DNA of 64,000 nt, from the NCBI RefSeq assembly GCF_030464885.1, contig NZ_JALPRJ010000026.1:48165-112164 (forward strand), read 5' to 3'. Source of the stretch: Caballeronia sp. SEWSISQ10-4 2 (lineage in GTDB: Bacteria; Pseudomonadota; Gammaproteobacteria; Burkholderiales; Burkholderiaceae). The first letter of the stretch is position 1, and each line of letters begins with the position of its first letter. The notes under the pieces are model-generated. The model was not told the DNA's origin, made no database searches, and saw nothing but the letters and a program-made list of their open reading frames with translations. The position numbers were made by a program, and so were the translations under genes. Below are positions 8,869-18,468 of this stretch, one piece after another.

Positions 8869-9296
8869 TGCGCTACCTGCTCGACACCAACATCATCAGC
8901 AACGTCACCAAACCAAGCCCATCCGAGTCATTGCTGATGTGGATGGCCCAACAGAACGACGAAGACCTTTTCATCGCCTCCCTTACGGTCGCAGAGATCC
9001 GTCGGGGCTTGCTGGAGAAGCCGGCGGGCAAACGGCGTGATCAACTCGATGCCTGGTTTTTCGGGCCTGAAGGTCCTCAATCGCTGTTCGCCGGGCGCGT
9101 ACTTTCCTTCGACGAAAGCGCCAGTCTTATTTGGGCTCGCCTGATGGCCGATGCAAAGACCGGAGGACAGCCAAGGAGCGCATTCGACACTATCATCGCG
9201 GCCGTCGCCGAGGCCAACCATTGCGTTGTAGTGACCGACAATGAAAGAGACTTTCATGGCGTCGAGACGTTCAATCCTATTCGGGCACGTGCTTGA
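8868..9296 (+). CDS. vapC: VapC-type PIN-domain ribonuclease toxin
   Basis: This 142-residue PIN-domain protein has the full acidic active site visible: Asp6 in YLLDTN, Glu43 in VAEIRRG, Asp107 in AFDTIIAA and Asp124 in VVTDNERDF. VapC toxins are Mg2+-dependent endoribonucleases, usually cutting initiator tRNA or rRNA. It overlaps the antitoxin gene by 1 nt. In the island it probably acts as a stability or addiction module. No frame damage is seen. Confidence 0.88.
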   Translation: MRYLLDTNIISNVTKPSPSESLLMWMAQQNDEDLFIASLTVAEIRRGLLEKPAGKRRDQLDAWFFGPEGPQSLFAGRVLSFDESASLIWARLMADAKTGGQPRSAFDTIIAAVAEANHCVVVTDNERDFHGVETFNPIRARA

Positions 9297-9666
9297 TCGG
9301 CAGCATTCGATCAACTGACATGATCTTCTACGAAGACGTGTTTGAATTGGAACGAGGGTCGCCAGGAGTCAAATGCGCGGGAGTGCCCGTGTCGTCGCGA
9401 CAGGTCAGGGTGGGGGCGAATTCGAGAAGCACATTGATGCATCTTTTTCAGCATTGCTCATGGAGAAGTCCTTCACGAGAAACTGCGAGTCTCTGAGACG
9501 AAAGCGAAACACGAAACGCCCACTCCGCGCCCCGAATCCAACGAATCGGGCATGGGGCAAGCGGCAACCTAGGCGCCTCCACGCAAGGACGGACGGCCAC
9601 CAGTAGACAAGACCGATGGCGCACTGATACGCCCATGACAACAGGCAACCGGGAGCCGAAACGCCG
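9297..9666. other. Gap upstream of jetA without a recognisable gene
   Basis: These 370 bp contain only short open frames lacking family features. They presumably hold the jet operon promoter and 5' leader. I could not pick a convincing -35/-10 pair. A weak GGGAG lies about 12 nt before the jetA ATG. Confidence 0.35.
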
Positions 9667-11193
9667 ATGCCCGCATCAATCGATACCGCCGACCTCTTCC
9701 GGCATGTGAGCGCCGACAAGGCAGCGTTCTACCGCTGCATCATGGACGTATTCGCCGCAGCCAAACGGCAGTATCGCCTGCAACTGCGGCCAGACGAAGT
9801 CCTCACCGAGGCAGCCTGGTCCGACACGGCACCGCGTCTCGAGGACGTGACCACGGCGCTGACCCAGCTTGCCGCGTGGGGCAATCTCGAATCGCAGCCC
9901 GATACCGCACGCGTATCGAGCTTGAGCGACTTCTACCGGGCCCGCTTCCTGTACCGGCTTTCGCAAGGCGGCGAGGCGGTCGAGTCCGCACTGGCTGTCT
10001 TCGCGAGGACGCTGAAGCGCCGGGCGGAACTTCAGACCGTTGCGCTCGAGGACATCGCCAACCGCCTGAGAGCTTTGGAAGTGCTCTGCAACCAGGCAGA
10101 ACCGGATGCGGCCAAGGTCCATGAGAACCTCCGCGATCTGGTACGTGTGTTCGAAGGTCTCACCGACAATGCGCAGGCCTTCATGGCCGGTGTCGCGCGC
10201 AGCATCGAACTCCAGCAGGCCGAGGCGCGCGCAATCGCGGCTTATAAAACCCGGCTGATCGATTATCTGGAACGATTCATGAGCGATCTCGTGCGACGCT
10301 CCGACACCATCGCACGGTTGATCCTGGCGCTGGGCCCCCGCATCGACTCCATGCTGTGGCTCGTCGCCGAGCGTGAAGCACGAGATGCGGCGCCGGGCGA
10401 TGCACAACCTGACGCCGGCGACTCGCGCAGCCGCAGTTGGCAGGCGTGGCGGGAACGCTGGAAGGGCTTGTGCGGCTGGTTTCTCAGCAACGGTCACGAA
10501 CCTCCACAGGCGGAACTGCTGAGGGCACGGGCGCGCTCGGCCATCCCGCAGTTGCTGAACGCGATTGCCGCGCTCAACGAGCGGCGCAGCGGCCGCAGCG
10601 ACCGTTCGGCGGACTTTCGCACCCTCGCCTATTGGTTCGACGCCTGCGCCGATGACTCCGCCGCACACCGGCTCGCCCGGGCCGCGTTCGCTCTGAATCC
10701 GGCGCGGCACTTCTCGCTCAACCCAGCGGCCGATGCCGCCCTGCCAGCGAGCACCCGCTGGGCCGACGCGCCGCCGCTGCAAATCCATCCGCGGCTGCGT
10801 GAATACGGCGAAGCGGCGCCGCGCGGCCCCCTGCCGCGCGTCGTCGATCGCACGCGGGCGCGCGCACTGCTTGCCGCGCAGCTCGCGGAGGAATCCCGAC
10901 AGGTAGACGCCGCGCGCGAACGGCTTGCCACCGGCGCGCCAATCCGCTTGTCCGACCTCGGCGCGCTCGACGTACACGCTTTCGACTTGTTCCTGAACCT
11001 GCTCGGCGAAGCGTTGACCGACCAGCACCACCCGGATGCAGCCGTCGAGCGAATGACCGGCGACGGACTGCTCCACATCCACTTGCAGCCGCTTGCAGCC
11101 GACAGCCGCGCGGTTATCGAGACGCCCCGCGGCGTCTTCGCGGGCCGCGACCATGTGATCACGATCTCGCTGGTCGAGGAGACAGTCCAATGA
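9667..11193 (+). CDS. jetA: JetA-like protein (DUF2397/TIGR02677 family), Wadjet system
   Basis: This 508-residue protein is the first gene of a four-gene unit. It begins MPASIDTADLFRHVSADKAAFYRCIMDVFAAAKRQYRLQLRPDEV, the typical opening of DUF2397/TIGR02677 proteins, followed by a long helical body and a C-terminal winged-helix-like region. In Wadjet complexes JetA is the kleisin-like subunit that bridges the SMC-like JetC dimer and binds JetB. No catalytic motif is expected. Its stop overlaps jetB by ATGA (11190-11193). Family assignment is from sequence recall and gene order. Confidence 0.82.
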   Translation: MPASIDTADLFRHVSADKAAFYRCIMDVFAAAKRQYRLQLRPDEVLTEAAWSDTAPRLEDVTTALTQLAAWGNLESQPDTARVSSLSDFYRARFLYRLSQGGEAVESALAVFARTLKRRAELQTVALEDIANRLRALEVLCNQAEPDAAKVHENLRDLVRVFEGLTDNAQAFMAGVARSIELQQAEARAIAAYKTRLIDYLERFMSDLVRRSDTIARLILALGPRIDSMLWLVAEREARDAAPGDAQPDAGDSRSRSWQAWRERWKGLCGWFLSNGHEPPQAELLRARARSAIPQLLNAIAALNERRSGRSDRSADFRTLAYWFDACADDSAAHRLARAAFALNPARHFSLNPAADAALPASTRWADAPPLQIHPRLREYGEAAPRGPLPRVVDRTRARALLAAQLAEESRQVDAARERLATGAPIRLSDLGALDVHAFDLFLNLLGEALTDQHHPDAAVERMTGDGLLHIHLQPLAADSRAVIETPRGVFAGRDHVITISLVEETVQ

Positions 11194-12482
11194 AGCAGGC
11201 AAGCATGGCAGACCTCGACAGCCAGGACATCGAGCAACAACAGCACCGCTACCAGCGCGAAGAATTTCGAAGCGCCGTGCGCGCCCTTCTGATGAGTCCG
11301 CTAATGAGTCCCGGTCACGAGGACTTCTCCGCAGTTCGGCGGCAGGCAGATGTCCTGCGCGAATGGTTCTCGCGCGAAACCGGCTGGGCACTGCAGATCG
11401 AACGGGAAGGCGCGCGTCTCTACAAGCGCCCGGCAGACCTCATCGATAGCACACGCGGCCTGCCTGACTACGACCGGCGCCGCTATGTCCTGCTAAGTCT
11501 CGCCTGTGCTGTGCTTGAACGCGCCGATGCGCAGATCACCTTGCGCGTACTCGGGGAACGGCTGCTGGCGTTCGCGACCGATCCGGTGCTCGCCCTCGGC
11601 AATTTCAGTTTCACGCTGGGCACGCAGCACGAGCGTCGGGACCTTGTCACAGTCTGCCGCACGTTGCTGGAGCTTGGCGTGCTACAGCGCGTCGCCGGCG
11701 ATGAGGAAGCGTTCATCAATGCAGGCAGCGACCAGGCCGACGCGCTGTATGACGTCCAGCGCCGCGCACTTGCGGGCATGCTCGCGGCAGCGCGCGGCCC
11801 ATCGACGTGGCAACCCGAAGAAGCACCCGTAACACTGGAGGAACGCCTCCATGCGCTGGTCAACGAATACGTGGCGGACAGCGACGAGGGCCGGCGCACT
11901 GCGCTGCGCCACCACCTCGCGCGCCGGCTGCTCGACAACCCGGTCGTCTACACCATGTCGCTCGAGCCCGAGGCGCAAGCCTACTTCGTCAATCAACGCG
12001 GGGTGCTCGCCGCACGCCTGTGCGAGGCCACCGGCCTCACTGCAGAACAACGCGCCGAGGGACTCGCTCTCGTCGACGAGTCCGGCACACTCACGGATCT
12101 CGCCATGCCTGCAGAAGGGACGGACGCGCACGTCACGCTGCTGGTCGCGGAGTACCTCGCCGCCGACGAGCGCGAGCGCACCACACAACGCAGCAATGCG
12201 CCTTTCAAGCGCACACAGGACATTGCCGACTTCTTGCGCGAAGCGCGCGATCGCTATGGACGCTTCTGGCGCAAGTCGGCACGCGAAGCCGGCTCCGAGC
12301 GGGAACTCGCCGCCATCGCCATTGAGCGCCTCGACAAATTGCAACTGATCGAACGCCGTGCCGACAGTGTGTGTCCGCTCCCGGCGCTCGCCCGCTTTGC
12401 CCTCGGCGAGGCGGACGTGCGCACTACCAGCCCCCGCCGCGGCACTGACGTGCCCGACCCGGACACCTTTACATTGACATGA
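11190..12482 (+). CDS. jetB: JetB-like protein (DUF2398/TIGR02678 family), Wadjet system
   Basis: This 430-residue protein with N-terminal QHRYQREEFRSAVRALLMSPLM and the segment FSRETGWALQIEREGARLYKRPADL matches the DUF2398/TIGR02678 family. It is predicted to be a winged-helix protein analogous to the KITE subunits of MukBEF/Wadjet complexes, bound to JetA. It overlaps jetA and jetC by 4-nt ATGA junctions at both ends, implying fixed stoichiometry by coupled translation. No frame damage is seen. Confidence 0.82.
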   Translation: MKQASMADLDSQDIEQQQHRYQREEFRSAVRALLMSPLMSPGHEDFSAVRRQADVLREWFSRETGWALQIEREGARLYKRPADLIDSTRGLPDYDRRRYVLLSLACAVLERADAQITLRVLGERLLAFATDPVLALGNFSFTLGTQHERRDLVTVCRTLLELGVLQRVAGDEEAFINAGSDQADALYDVQRRALAGMLAAARGPSTWQPEEAPVTLEERLHALVNEYVADSDEGRRTALRHHLARRLLDNPVVYTMSLEPEAQAYFVNQRGVLAARLCEATGLTAEQRAEGLALVDESGTLTDLAMPAEGTDAHVTLLVAEYLAADERERTTQRSNAPFKRTQDIADFLREARDRYGRFWRKSAREAGSERELAAIAIERLDKLQLIERRADSVCPLPALARFALGEADVRTTSPRRGTDVPDPDTFTLT

Positions 12483-15400
12483 ACGACAGCCTTCCCGATT
12501 GGTCCATCCGGCCGACCCGCCCCCGCGCGCTGCCCGTTCCCGCCCGTACCCGCTGGCAGCCCTTGCGGCTGGGCCTTGTGGAGCTATTTCACTACGATAG
12601 CGAGGAGTTCTGGTTCCACGACGGCCATTTGCTGCTGCGCGGCAACAACGGTGCAGGAAAATCCAAGGTGCTGTCACTCACGCTCCCCTTCTTGCTCGAC
12701 GCGCAGCTCAAGTCGTCACGCATCGAACCCGATGGTGACGCGGGCAAGAAAATGGCGTGGAACCTCCTGTTGGGCTCTTACGATCGCCGCATGGGCTATA
12801 CCTGGATCGAATTCGGCCGTCTAGACGAGCATGGCACGCCGCGCTACCTGATGCTCGGCGCCGGGTTGTCAGCGGCCGCTGGCCGCCCGCAAGTGGACAG
12901 CTGGTTCTTCGTGCTCGAAAGCGCCGATGGGCAGCAGCGCATTAATCAGGATATCTGGCTAACCACCCCACAGCGCGTCGTGCTAACGCGCGAACGCCTG
13001 CGCGAAGCACTCGTGGACCGTGGCCAGGTGTTCGAGACCGCGGCGAGTTACCGGCGCGCTGTTGACGAACGGCTGTTCCATTTGGGCTCACGGCGCTACG
13101 ACGCGCTGATGGACACGCTCATCCAGTTGCGCCAGCCGCAGTTGTCAAAGAAGCCCGACGAAGTCGCGCTGTCGAATGCGCTCACCGAGGCGCTCCCACC
13201 GCTCGCACAGGAACTGCTCGGCGATGTCGCTGAGGCGCTCGGGCAGTTGGAGGAGGATCGTCGGCAACTCGACGAGTATCACGCGCTATCCAAAGCGATC
13301 CAGCACTTCGACGACCGCTACCGCGTCTACGCCGGGACCCAAAGCCGGCGCCAGGCTGCAGTCCTGCGGCATGCGCAGACCGAATTCGACAACGCCAGCC
13401 GCGCCCGCAATGAAGCGGCCGCACGAGCATTGGCGGCGCAAGAGTACGAAGTGCGCGCCAAGTCCGCACACGAGGATGCGGAATTCGCGCTCGGTCGCGA
13501 GCGCACCCGCCTCGAGATCCTTCTCGCCGATCCAACGATGAAGGACGCGAACCAACTCGCAATGGCCGTGAAGGAAGCCGAAGCCCGCAAGGAATCGCTG
13601 CGCCGCGCCACGTCGGTGCTCGCGGAGACCGAGCAACGCGTGCGACGGGCAATCGACGCCACCACAAGCTACACCGACCGCGTACACGAAACACAAAGCA
13701 CGCTGGCCGACACGCGGCGGCGCGGGACAGCCCAGGCGGAAACGGCTGGCATTGCTACGCTGTTCGCCGCCAATGCGCTCGGCTCGCTCGACAGTGACGC
13801 GCTCGCCGCGCTGACGCCGCAGACGTTCGACTCGGCCCAGGCAGACATGCGCGAGACGATCGCACACCGACAGGACGACATCGCGCTGGTTCGGAAGCGC
13901 CAGGGAGAGCTCGTGCGCACCGAAGCGCACCACCGTCAACGCCAGCAAACACGAGACGAGCGTCACGAAGCGGCACAGGAGGCTATCGAGAGACGCGAGC
14001 AAGCCGATACCAGCGTCGAACGCGAGGGCCAGGCGTTGGTCGACGCGTGGGAGCGCCATTTTGCCGGTCTAGAGCAGCTCCAGGTAGACTCGCGCGTTCC
14101 GCTCGCCGACTTGGTCAACTGGGTGGCGGGATTGAGCGGAGAGAACCCGGCGCGTCAGGCACTGCAACGGGCGCAGCAGCAGGCAAGCATGCGCCTTGCG
14201 CTTCAGGGTCAAGAGCTCGAAAGCAAAAGGGTGGACCTGGGGACCGAAAAGCAAAGTTTGGAGCAGGAACGGGAACGACTCGAATCTGGCGCCGACGCGC
14301 AACCGCCCATCCCGTACACACGCAGCGAAACAGCACGCGCCACCCGGGCGGGCGCACCGCTATGGCAGCTGACGGATTTCCGCGAGACAGTCGGTGAAAC
14401 ACAACGCGCGGGACTAGAAGCCGCGCTCGAAGCGGCCGGTCTGCTCGACGCCTGGATCGCACCTGACGGACTTCTCTACGTGGATAGCGGTGAAGCCATG
14501 CCGCTCGACACCCAGCTCCTGCGGCGCCCGGCCCATACTCACTCGCTCGCCGACTGGCTGCAACCCACTGATACACCGAATGATAGCGTCCCTCGCGATG
14601 TGGTCGCGGCGCTGCTCGCAGGAATTGCCTGCGGCGAGCACGACCCGGCCAATTCCGAAGCCTGGGTGTGCACGGATGGCCGCTACCGTTTGGCCGCGCT
14701 CGCAGGTTCGTTCAGCAAACCGACGGCCGAATACATCGGCTACAGCGCGCGGGCGGCGGCGCGAGCCCGGCGAATCGCGGAGATTGCCGCACGCCTCACT
14801 CAGCTCGCCGACGAGTTGGCCGCGCTCCACGCGCTGCTTGACCAGCACGCGCTCGATGAACAACAAGCGGCCGGCGAATGGCTCGGCGCGCCGGGCGATG
14901 AGGCCCTGCGCCAGGCGCACCTGAGCGCGACGACCTGCGCTCGCGAATATCTGCTGGCGCGCGACCGGCTGGCGCAGGCCGACGCAGACCTTCGCGCGGC
15001 CGAGGCGCTTGTGCAAGACGCCCGCGATGCGCTTAAACGCGACGCCGCCGACCTGCGCCTGCCAGAGCGCGCCGATGCTTTGCCGGATATCGAAACCGCG
15101 CTCAATCGGTTCACCGAGACTCAGTACCGGTTGGTGCAAGTGACCGGCGAGCTGCGTCTGGCAATGACCGAACTGGAACGGCAGCGGGAACGCGAGAGCG
15201 AGATGCGGCGGGATCAGTGCGAGCACGCGACCCAGTTGGCCGACTCCCGAGTCGAGGCCGAGCAAGCGATAGTACGGCTGGAAGTGCTGCAAGAGTCCGT
15301 CGGCAGCAAGGTCGACGCATTGCAGCAACGCGTGCGCGCCGTGCAGCAGGCCGTCCACGATGGCGATGCGTTGCTGAAGGCTGCTGCTCAGGAATGGCGC

Positions 15401-16651
15401 AAGAGCGGCGAAGCGCGGGCCATCGCCCAGGAACAGGCCGAGACCCGCGAGCGCCAGTTACTGCAGAGTACCGACGTGCGCGCGCAGGCGGTTGCCCGCT
15501 TCCAGCAGTTCGCTGCAACCGGCCTCCTCGCGGCAGCGCTGCCCAACGTCGAGTTGCCGGACATGACGAACGCGTGGACGATCGAGCCGGCGCTCACACT
15601 CGCACGCCGCGTGGACCAGGCGCTCGGCGCAATCGACTATGACGACAAGGCTTGGGAACGCGTGCAGCGGCGGATAGGGGAGGAATTCGTGGAGCTGCAA
15701 CGCGCGCTCAGTGCGCTCGGCCATCAGGCGACCGCGGATCCGAGTGACTGGGGCTTCATCATCCAGGTTGTCTACCAGAACCGCTCCGAGCGCCCCGCCA
15801 CGCTCGCGGCGCGTTTGAGCGAGGAGATCGCGCATCGCGAAGAACTGCTCACGGCGAACGAGCGCACGGTGCTCGAGAATCACCTGCAAGCCGAAATTGC
15901 CGCCGAGGTTCAGCGGCTTTTGCAGACCTCCGAGAAACAGGTCGACGCGATCAACGCGGAATTGCACAAACGCCCGACCACCACCGGCGTACGCTACCGG
16001 CTGATGTGGCTACCTCTGTCGGAGGAAGAAGGGGCGCCGGTCGGCCTCGAAGCGGCGCGCAAACGCCTGCTCAACACGAGCACGGAGCTGTGGTCAACCG
16101 AGGATCGGCGAATCGTGGGAGCAATGCTGCAGCAACGCATCGCCGCCGAGCGCGAGCGCGCCGATTCGGGCGTACGCAAAGACGACGGTGGCAGTCTGCT
16201 CGACCAGCTAGCACGCGCGCTGGATTACCGTCGGTGGCACCGCTTTCGGGTCGAGCGCTGGCAGGATGGCCAGTGGCGCAAGCTCTCCGGTCCCGCGTCG
16301 AGCGGCGAGCGGGCGCTGGGCCTGACCGTGCCGTTGTTTGCCGCGGTCGCGAGCTTCTACAGCCACAGCAACTCTGCGCTGGCGCCGCGCCTGATGCTGC
16401 TCGACGAAGCGTTCGCCGGTATCGATGACACCGCCCGGGCACACTGCATGGGCCTCATCCGCGAATTCGATCTCGACTTCGTCATCACGAGCGAGCGCGA
16501 GTGGGCTTGCTACTCGACCCTGCCGGGAGTCGCGATCTGCCAGTTGCAACGGCGCGAGGGCATCGATGCCGTGTTCGTCTCGCGCTGGACCTGGGATGGC
16601 CGGGCCAAAGCGCCCGACGCCGACCCGGACCGCCGGTTTCCGACACCATGA
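12479..16651 (+). CDS. jetC: JetC-like SMC/MukB-type ATPase (TIGR02680 family), Wadjet system
   Basis: This 1390-residue ABC-type ATPase is built like an SMC protein. The Walker A GNNGAGKS is at residues 55-62, and a very long Ala/Glu/Arg/Gln-rich coiled coil runs from about 300 to 1200, broken near 620-720 by a hinge-like globular part (TDFRETVGETQRAGLEAALEAAGLLDAWIAPDGLLYV). The ABC signature SSGERALGL is at 1274-1282, and the Walker B LMLLDEAFAGID has Asp1309-Glu1310. In Wadjet, JetC forms the loop-extruding motor that senses small circular DNA. All ATPase motifs look intact. Confidence 0.9.
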   Translation: MNDSLPDWSIRPTRPRALPVPARTRWQPLRLGLVELFHYDSEEFWFHDGHLLLRGNNGAGKSKVLSLTLPFLLDAQLKSSRIEPDGDAGKKMAWNLLLGSYDRRMGYTWIEFGRLDEHGTPRYLMLGAGLSAAAGRPQVDSWFFVLESADGQQRINQDIWLTTPQRVVLTRERLREALVDRGQVFETAASYRRAVDERLFHLGSRRYDALMDTLIQLRQPQLSKKPDEVALSNALTEALPPLAQELLGDVAEALGQLEEDRRQLDEYHALSKAIQHFDDRYRVYAGTQSRRQAAVLRHAQTEFDNASRARNEAAARALAAQEYEVRAKSAHEDAEFALGRERTRLEILLADPTMKDANQLAMAVKEAEARKESLRRATSVLAETEQRVRRAIDATTSYTDRVHETQSTLADTRRRGTAQAETAGIATLFAANALGSLDSDALAALTPQTFDSAQADMRETIAHRQDDIALVRKRQGELVRTEAHHRQRQQTRDERHEAAQEAIERREQADTSVEREGQALVDAWERHFAGLEQLQVDSRVPLADLVNWVAGLSGENPARQALQRAQQQASMRLALQGQELESKRVDLGTEKQSLEQERERLESGADAQPPIPYTRSETARATRAGAPLWQLTDFRETVGETQRAGLEAALEAAGLLDAWIAPDGLLYVDSGEAMPLDTQLLRRPAHTHSLADWLQPTDTPNDSVPRDVVAALLAGIACGEHDPANSEAWVCTDGRYRLAALAGSFSKPTAEYIGYSARAAARARRIAEIAARLTQLADELAALHALLDQHALDEQQAAGEWLGAPGDEALRQAHLSATTCAREYLLARDRLAQADADLRAAEALVQDARDALKRDAADLRLPERADALPDIETALNRFTETQYRLVQVTGELRLAMTELERQRERESEMRRDQCEHATQLADSRVEAEQAIVRLEVLQESVGSKVDALQQRVRAVQQAVHDGDALLKAAAQEWRKSGEARAIAQEQAETRERQLLQSTDVRAQAVARFQQFAATGLLAAALPNVELPDMTNAWTIEPALTLARRVDQALGAIDYDDKAWERVQRRIGEEFVELQRALSALGHQATADPSDWGFIIQVVYQNRSERPATLAARLSEEIAHREELLTANERTVLENHLQAEIAAEVQRLLQTSEKQVDAINAELHKRPTTTGVRYRLMWLPLSEEEGAPVGLEAARKRLLNTSTELWSTEDRRIVGAMLQQRIAAERERADSGVRKDDGGSLLDQLARALDYRRWHRFRVERWQDGQWRKLSGPASSGERALGLTVPLFAAVASFYSHSNSALAPRLMLLDEAFAGIDDTARAHCMGLIREFDLDFVITSEREWACYSTLPGVAICQLQRREGIDAVFVSRWTWDGRAKAPDADPDRRFPTP

Positions 16652-17898
16652 GTGCGCCGGTGGACGCCCGGCTGGAGCGGCTGCTTGGGGGCATCGAACT
16701 CGCGGCGCTGCGCGAGCGGCTGCGCCGTTTTCTTGGTAGCCGAAACGCGGATGGGCGAGCCGCCACGCTCCGCGTCGTAGGGCTGTCTCCGCATGAGTAC
16801 GACGTGTTGGCGTCGTTGATGGGCAAAAAGCCGCGCTTTTCGAACTCGATGCTCGTCGACATCGATCTCATCGACGCCGCGCTGCATCGGGCCGGCCTCG
16901 CCGCCTCGTTGCGGGACGCGCTCGAACACCTTGACGGTCCGATCGTCCATGCACCGGCCGTTCGCGCCGAAGCCCGGGCGCGTTGGGCAGATGTCGCTGC
17001 CGGTGCACGGCATGGGGATCTTGCCGGCTTGTTGCACACGCCGCTTGGACTAGGCCTCTTAAAACGGCTTGCACGACAGGACCCGACCGTAGGGGTCCGG
17101 CTGCGGGAGCGCGCCGAAGCCGTGCTGATGCGTCTCCCTGCCTCCGGCCTGTCGCGCGCGCAACTGGCGGCGCAGACGCTCGGCGACGCGCACGCGCTCG
17201 ATGTGGGCGAGGCTACCGCGTCACTCGTCCTCGCCGCATGGCGACAGCATGAAGAGCGCAGCATGCGTGCCGATACCGAAGATGCCTTCGATACCCCAAG
17301 CAATGAGCGCATCCGCGATGTCTGGGCGCGCGCCGGCGTGCTGATCAACGAGTTGGCGCGACCGGCCCTGTTCCTGAATCTGCCGATGGCTGACGGCGCA
17401 CACCCGCTCTCGCCCGCAGGCGAGCCCGGTTACGCCTCCTTGCGCATGCTGCTGCGCTCTCCACCGCGTTGCGCGGTGCGCGGCCGCGAAGTCTATGTCT
17501 GCGAAAATCCCAACTTCGTTGCAATTGCTGCAGACCAGCTCGGGCGCCATTGCGCGCCTCTGATCTGCACGGACGGTATGCCGGCGGCCGCGCAGCGCGC
17601 CCTGCTCGGCCAGCTCGTTCAAGCGGGAGGGCAACTGCTGTACCACGGTGATTTCGATTGGGCGGGAGTGCAGATCGCGAACCACGTAATGCGGGCATAT
17701 GGTGCTCGACCGTGGCGATTCAGTTCTGCCGACTATAAGACCGCGGTTGAGGAACATGCACGCTCGGAACATCGGCTGGAGGGCCCGGTCGTCGAGGCGC
17801 TTTGGGATGCAGCGCTCGCGCCGGCGATGCAGGAGCATGGGCTGGCGTTTGCGGAAGAAGGGTTGAGCGACGAGTTGGTGAGAGATCTGAAGCGGTAG
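16648..17898 (+). CDS. jetD: JetD-like Toprim nuclease (DUF2399/TIGR02679 family), Wadjet system
   Basis: This is the nuclease subunit of the Wadjet module, 416 residues from the ATG that overlaps the jetC stop (ATGA, 16648-16651). An in-frame start further upstream would lie inside jetC. The Toprim-like active site is visible: Glu286 in YVCENPNFVAI, and the DxD pair Asp335/Asp337 in LLYHGDFDWAGVQIANHVM, followed by the family tail PWRFSSADY. JetD cleaves DNA that the JetABC motor has reeled in. A Toprim plus DUF2399 is the arrangement of the TIGR02679 family. Confidence 0.86.
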   Translation: MSAPVDARLERLLGGIELAALRERLRRFLGSRNADGRAATLRVVGLSPHEYDVLASLMGKKPRFSNSMLVDIDLIDAALHRAGLAASLRDALEHLDGPIVHAPAVRAEARARWADVAAGARHGDLAGLLHTPLGLGLLKRLARQDPTVGVRLRERAEAVLMRLPASGLSRAQLAAQTLGDAHALDVGEATASLVLAAWRQHEERSMRADTEDAFDTPSNERIRDVWARAGVLINELARPALFLNLPMADGAHPLSPAGEPGYASLRMLLRSPPRCAVRGREVYVCENPNFVAIAADQLGRHCAPLICTDGMPAAAQRALLGQLVQAGGQLLYHGDFDWAGVQIANHVMRAYGARPWRFSSADYKTAVEEHARSEHRLEGPVVEALWDAALAPAMQEHGLAFAEEGLSDELVRDLKR

Positions 17899-17981
17899 GG
17901 GTTCGGGATAGGCAGCTTGTAGAAGCGGCGGCGCGCAAGGCGCGATGGCAAAAGAAAGAAGTATGGACCGCTCATTACCGG

Positions 17982-18468
17982 TCACAGCCGCAAAGCTGCG
18001 TGAAGATCCTCGTGCTCTCTCCAGCACCTGCACCGAGGCGAAACCGAACGCCTCCTCGACCCTCGGGCGCACCACCATGTTCCGCGCTGGATGCACCGTA
18101 CCGCGCATGACCGGCGTTGTCTCGATCTGCACACGCGCACGACCGCGGCTGGCCACCAACCGCGTGACGCCAGCGCCCTCACCTGCCGATAACTGCACCT
18201 GTAATTGCAGGGGCCGGGCACGCAACATATCGGCCAGTCGCACAAGCGCTTCTGCGATCAGCTTCGCATCCTCGGCATAGTCATGCACCGGCAACCAGGC
18301 CAGATCAATGTCCACCGACAACCGTGGCAAGTCGTGCTCGAACAGGTTGATAGCCGTGCCACCCTTGAGCGCGAACCTCGGCTCCTGTGCCAGCACCGGT
18401 AGGATCTCGACCAACAGCCGAACCCGGTCGGTGTAGCGGCGATCCCAGTGATCAAGCCAGGTGTTCAT
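17982..18468 (-). pseudogene. AbiEii-type nucleotidyltransferase toxin, truncated and probably frameshifted
   Basis: The 5' half is a good AbiEii/AbiGii toxin (MNTWLDHWDRRYTDRVRLLVEILPVLAQEPRFALKGGTAINLFEHDLPRLSVDIDLAWLP), with the NTase GGTA and DID motifs intact. Homology in this frame stops after EEAFGFASVQVL (about 18022). The expected next segment (HEDL...) appears in a neighbouring frame (EHEDLHAALRL then stop at 17982), which suggests a slip in a GAGAGAG run. The remaining half of the usual roughly 300-residue protein is absent, and jetD ends 83 bp further on. The gene starts inside the antitoxin gene (17-nt overlap). Confidence 0.75.

Noticed and set aside
9676..11391. 571-codon minus-strand open frame opposite jetA
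   Set aside because: It is antisense to a recognisable jetA, with composition typical of a high-GC shadow frame and no family features.
16501..16647. Upstream extension of jetD within jetC
   Set aside because: The frame is open, but the ATG at 16648 forms an ATGA overlap like the other two junctions, and the upstream residues are jetC read in another frame.
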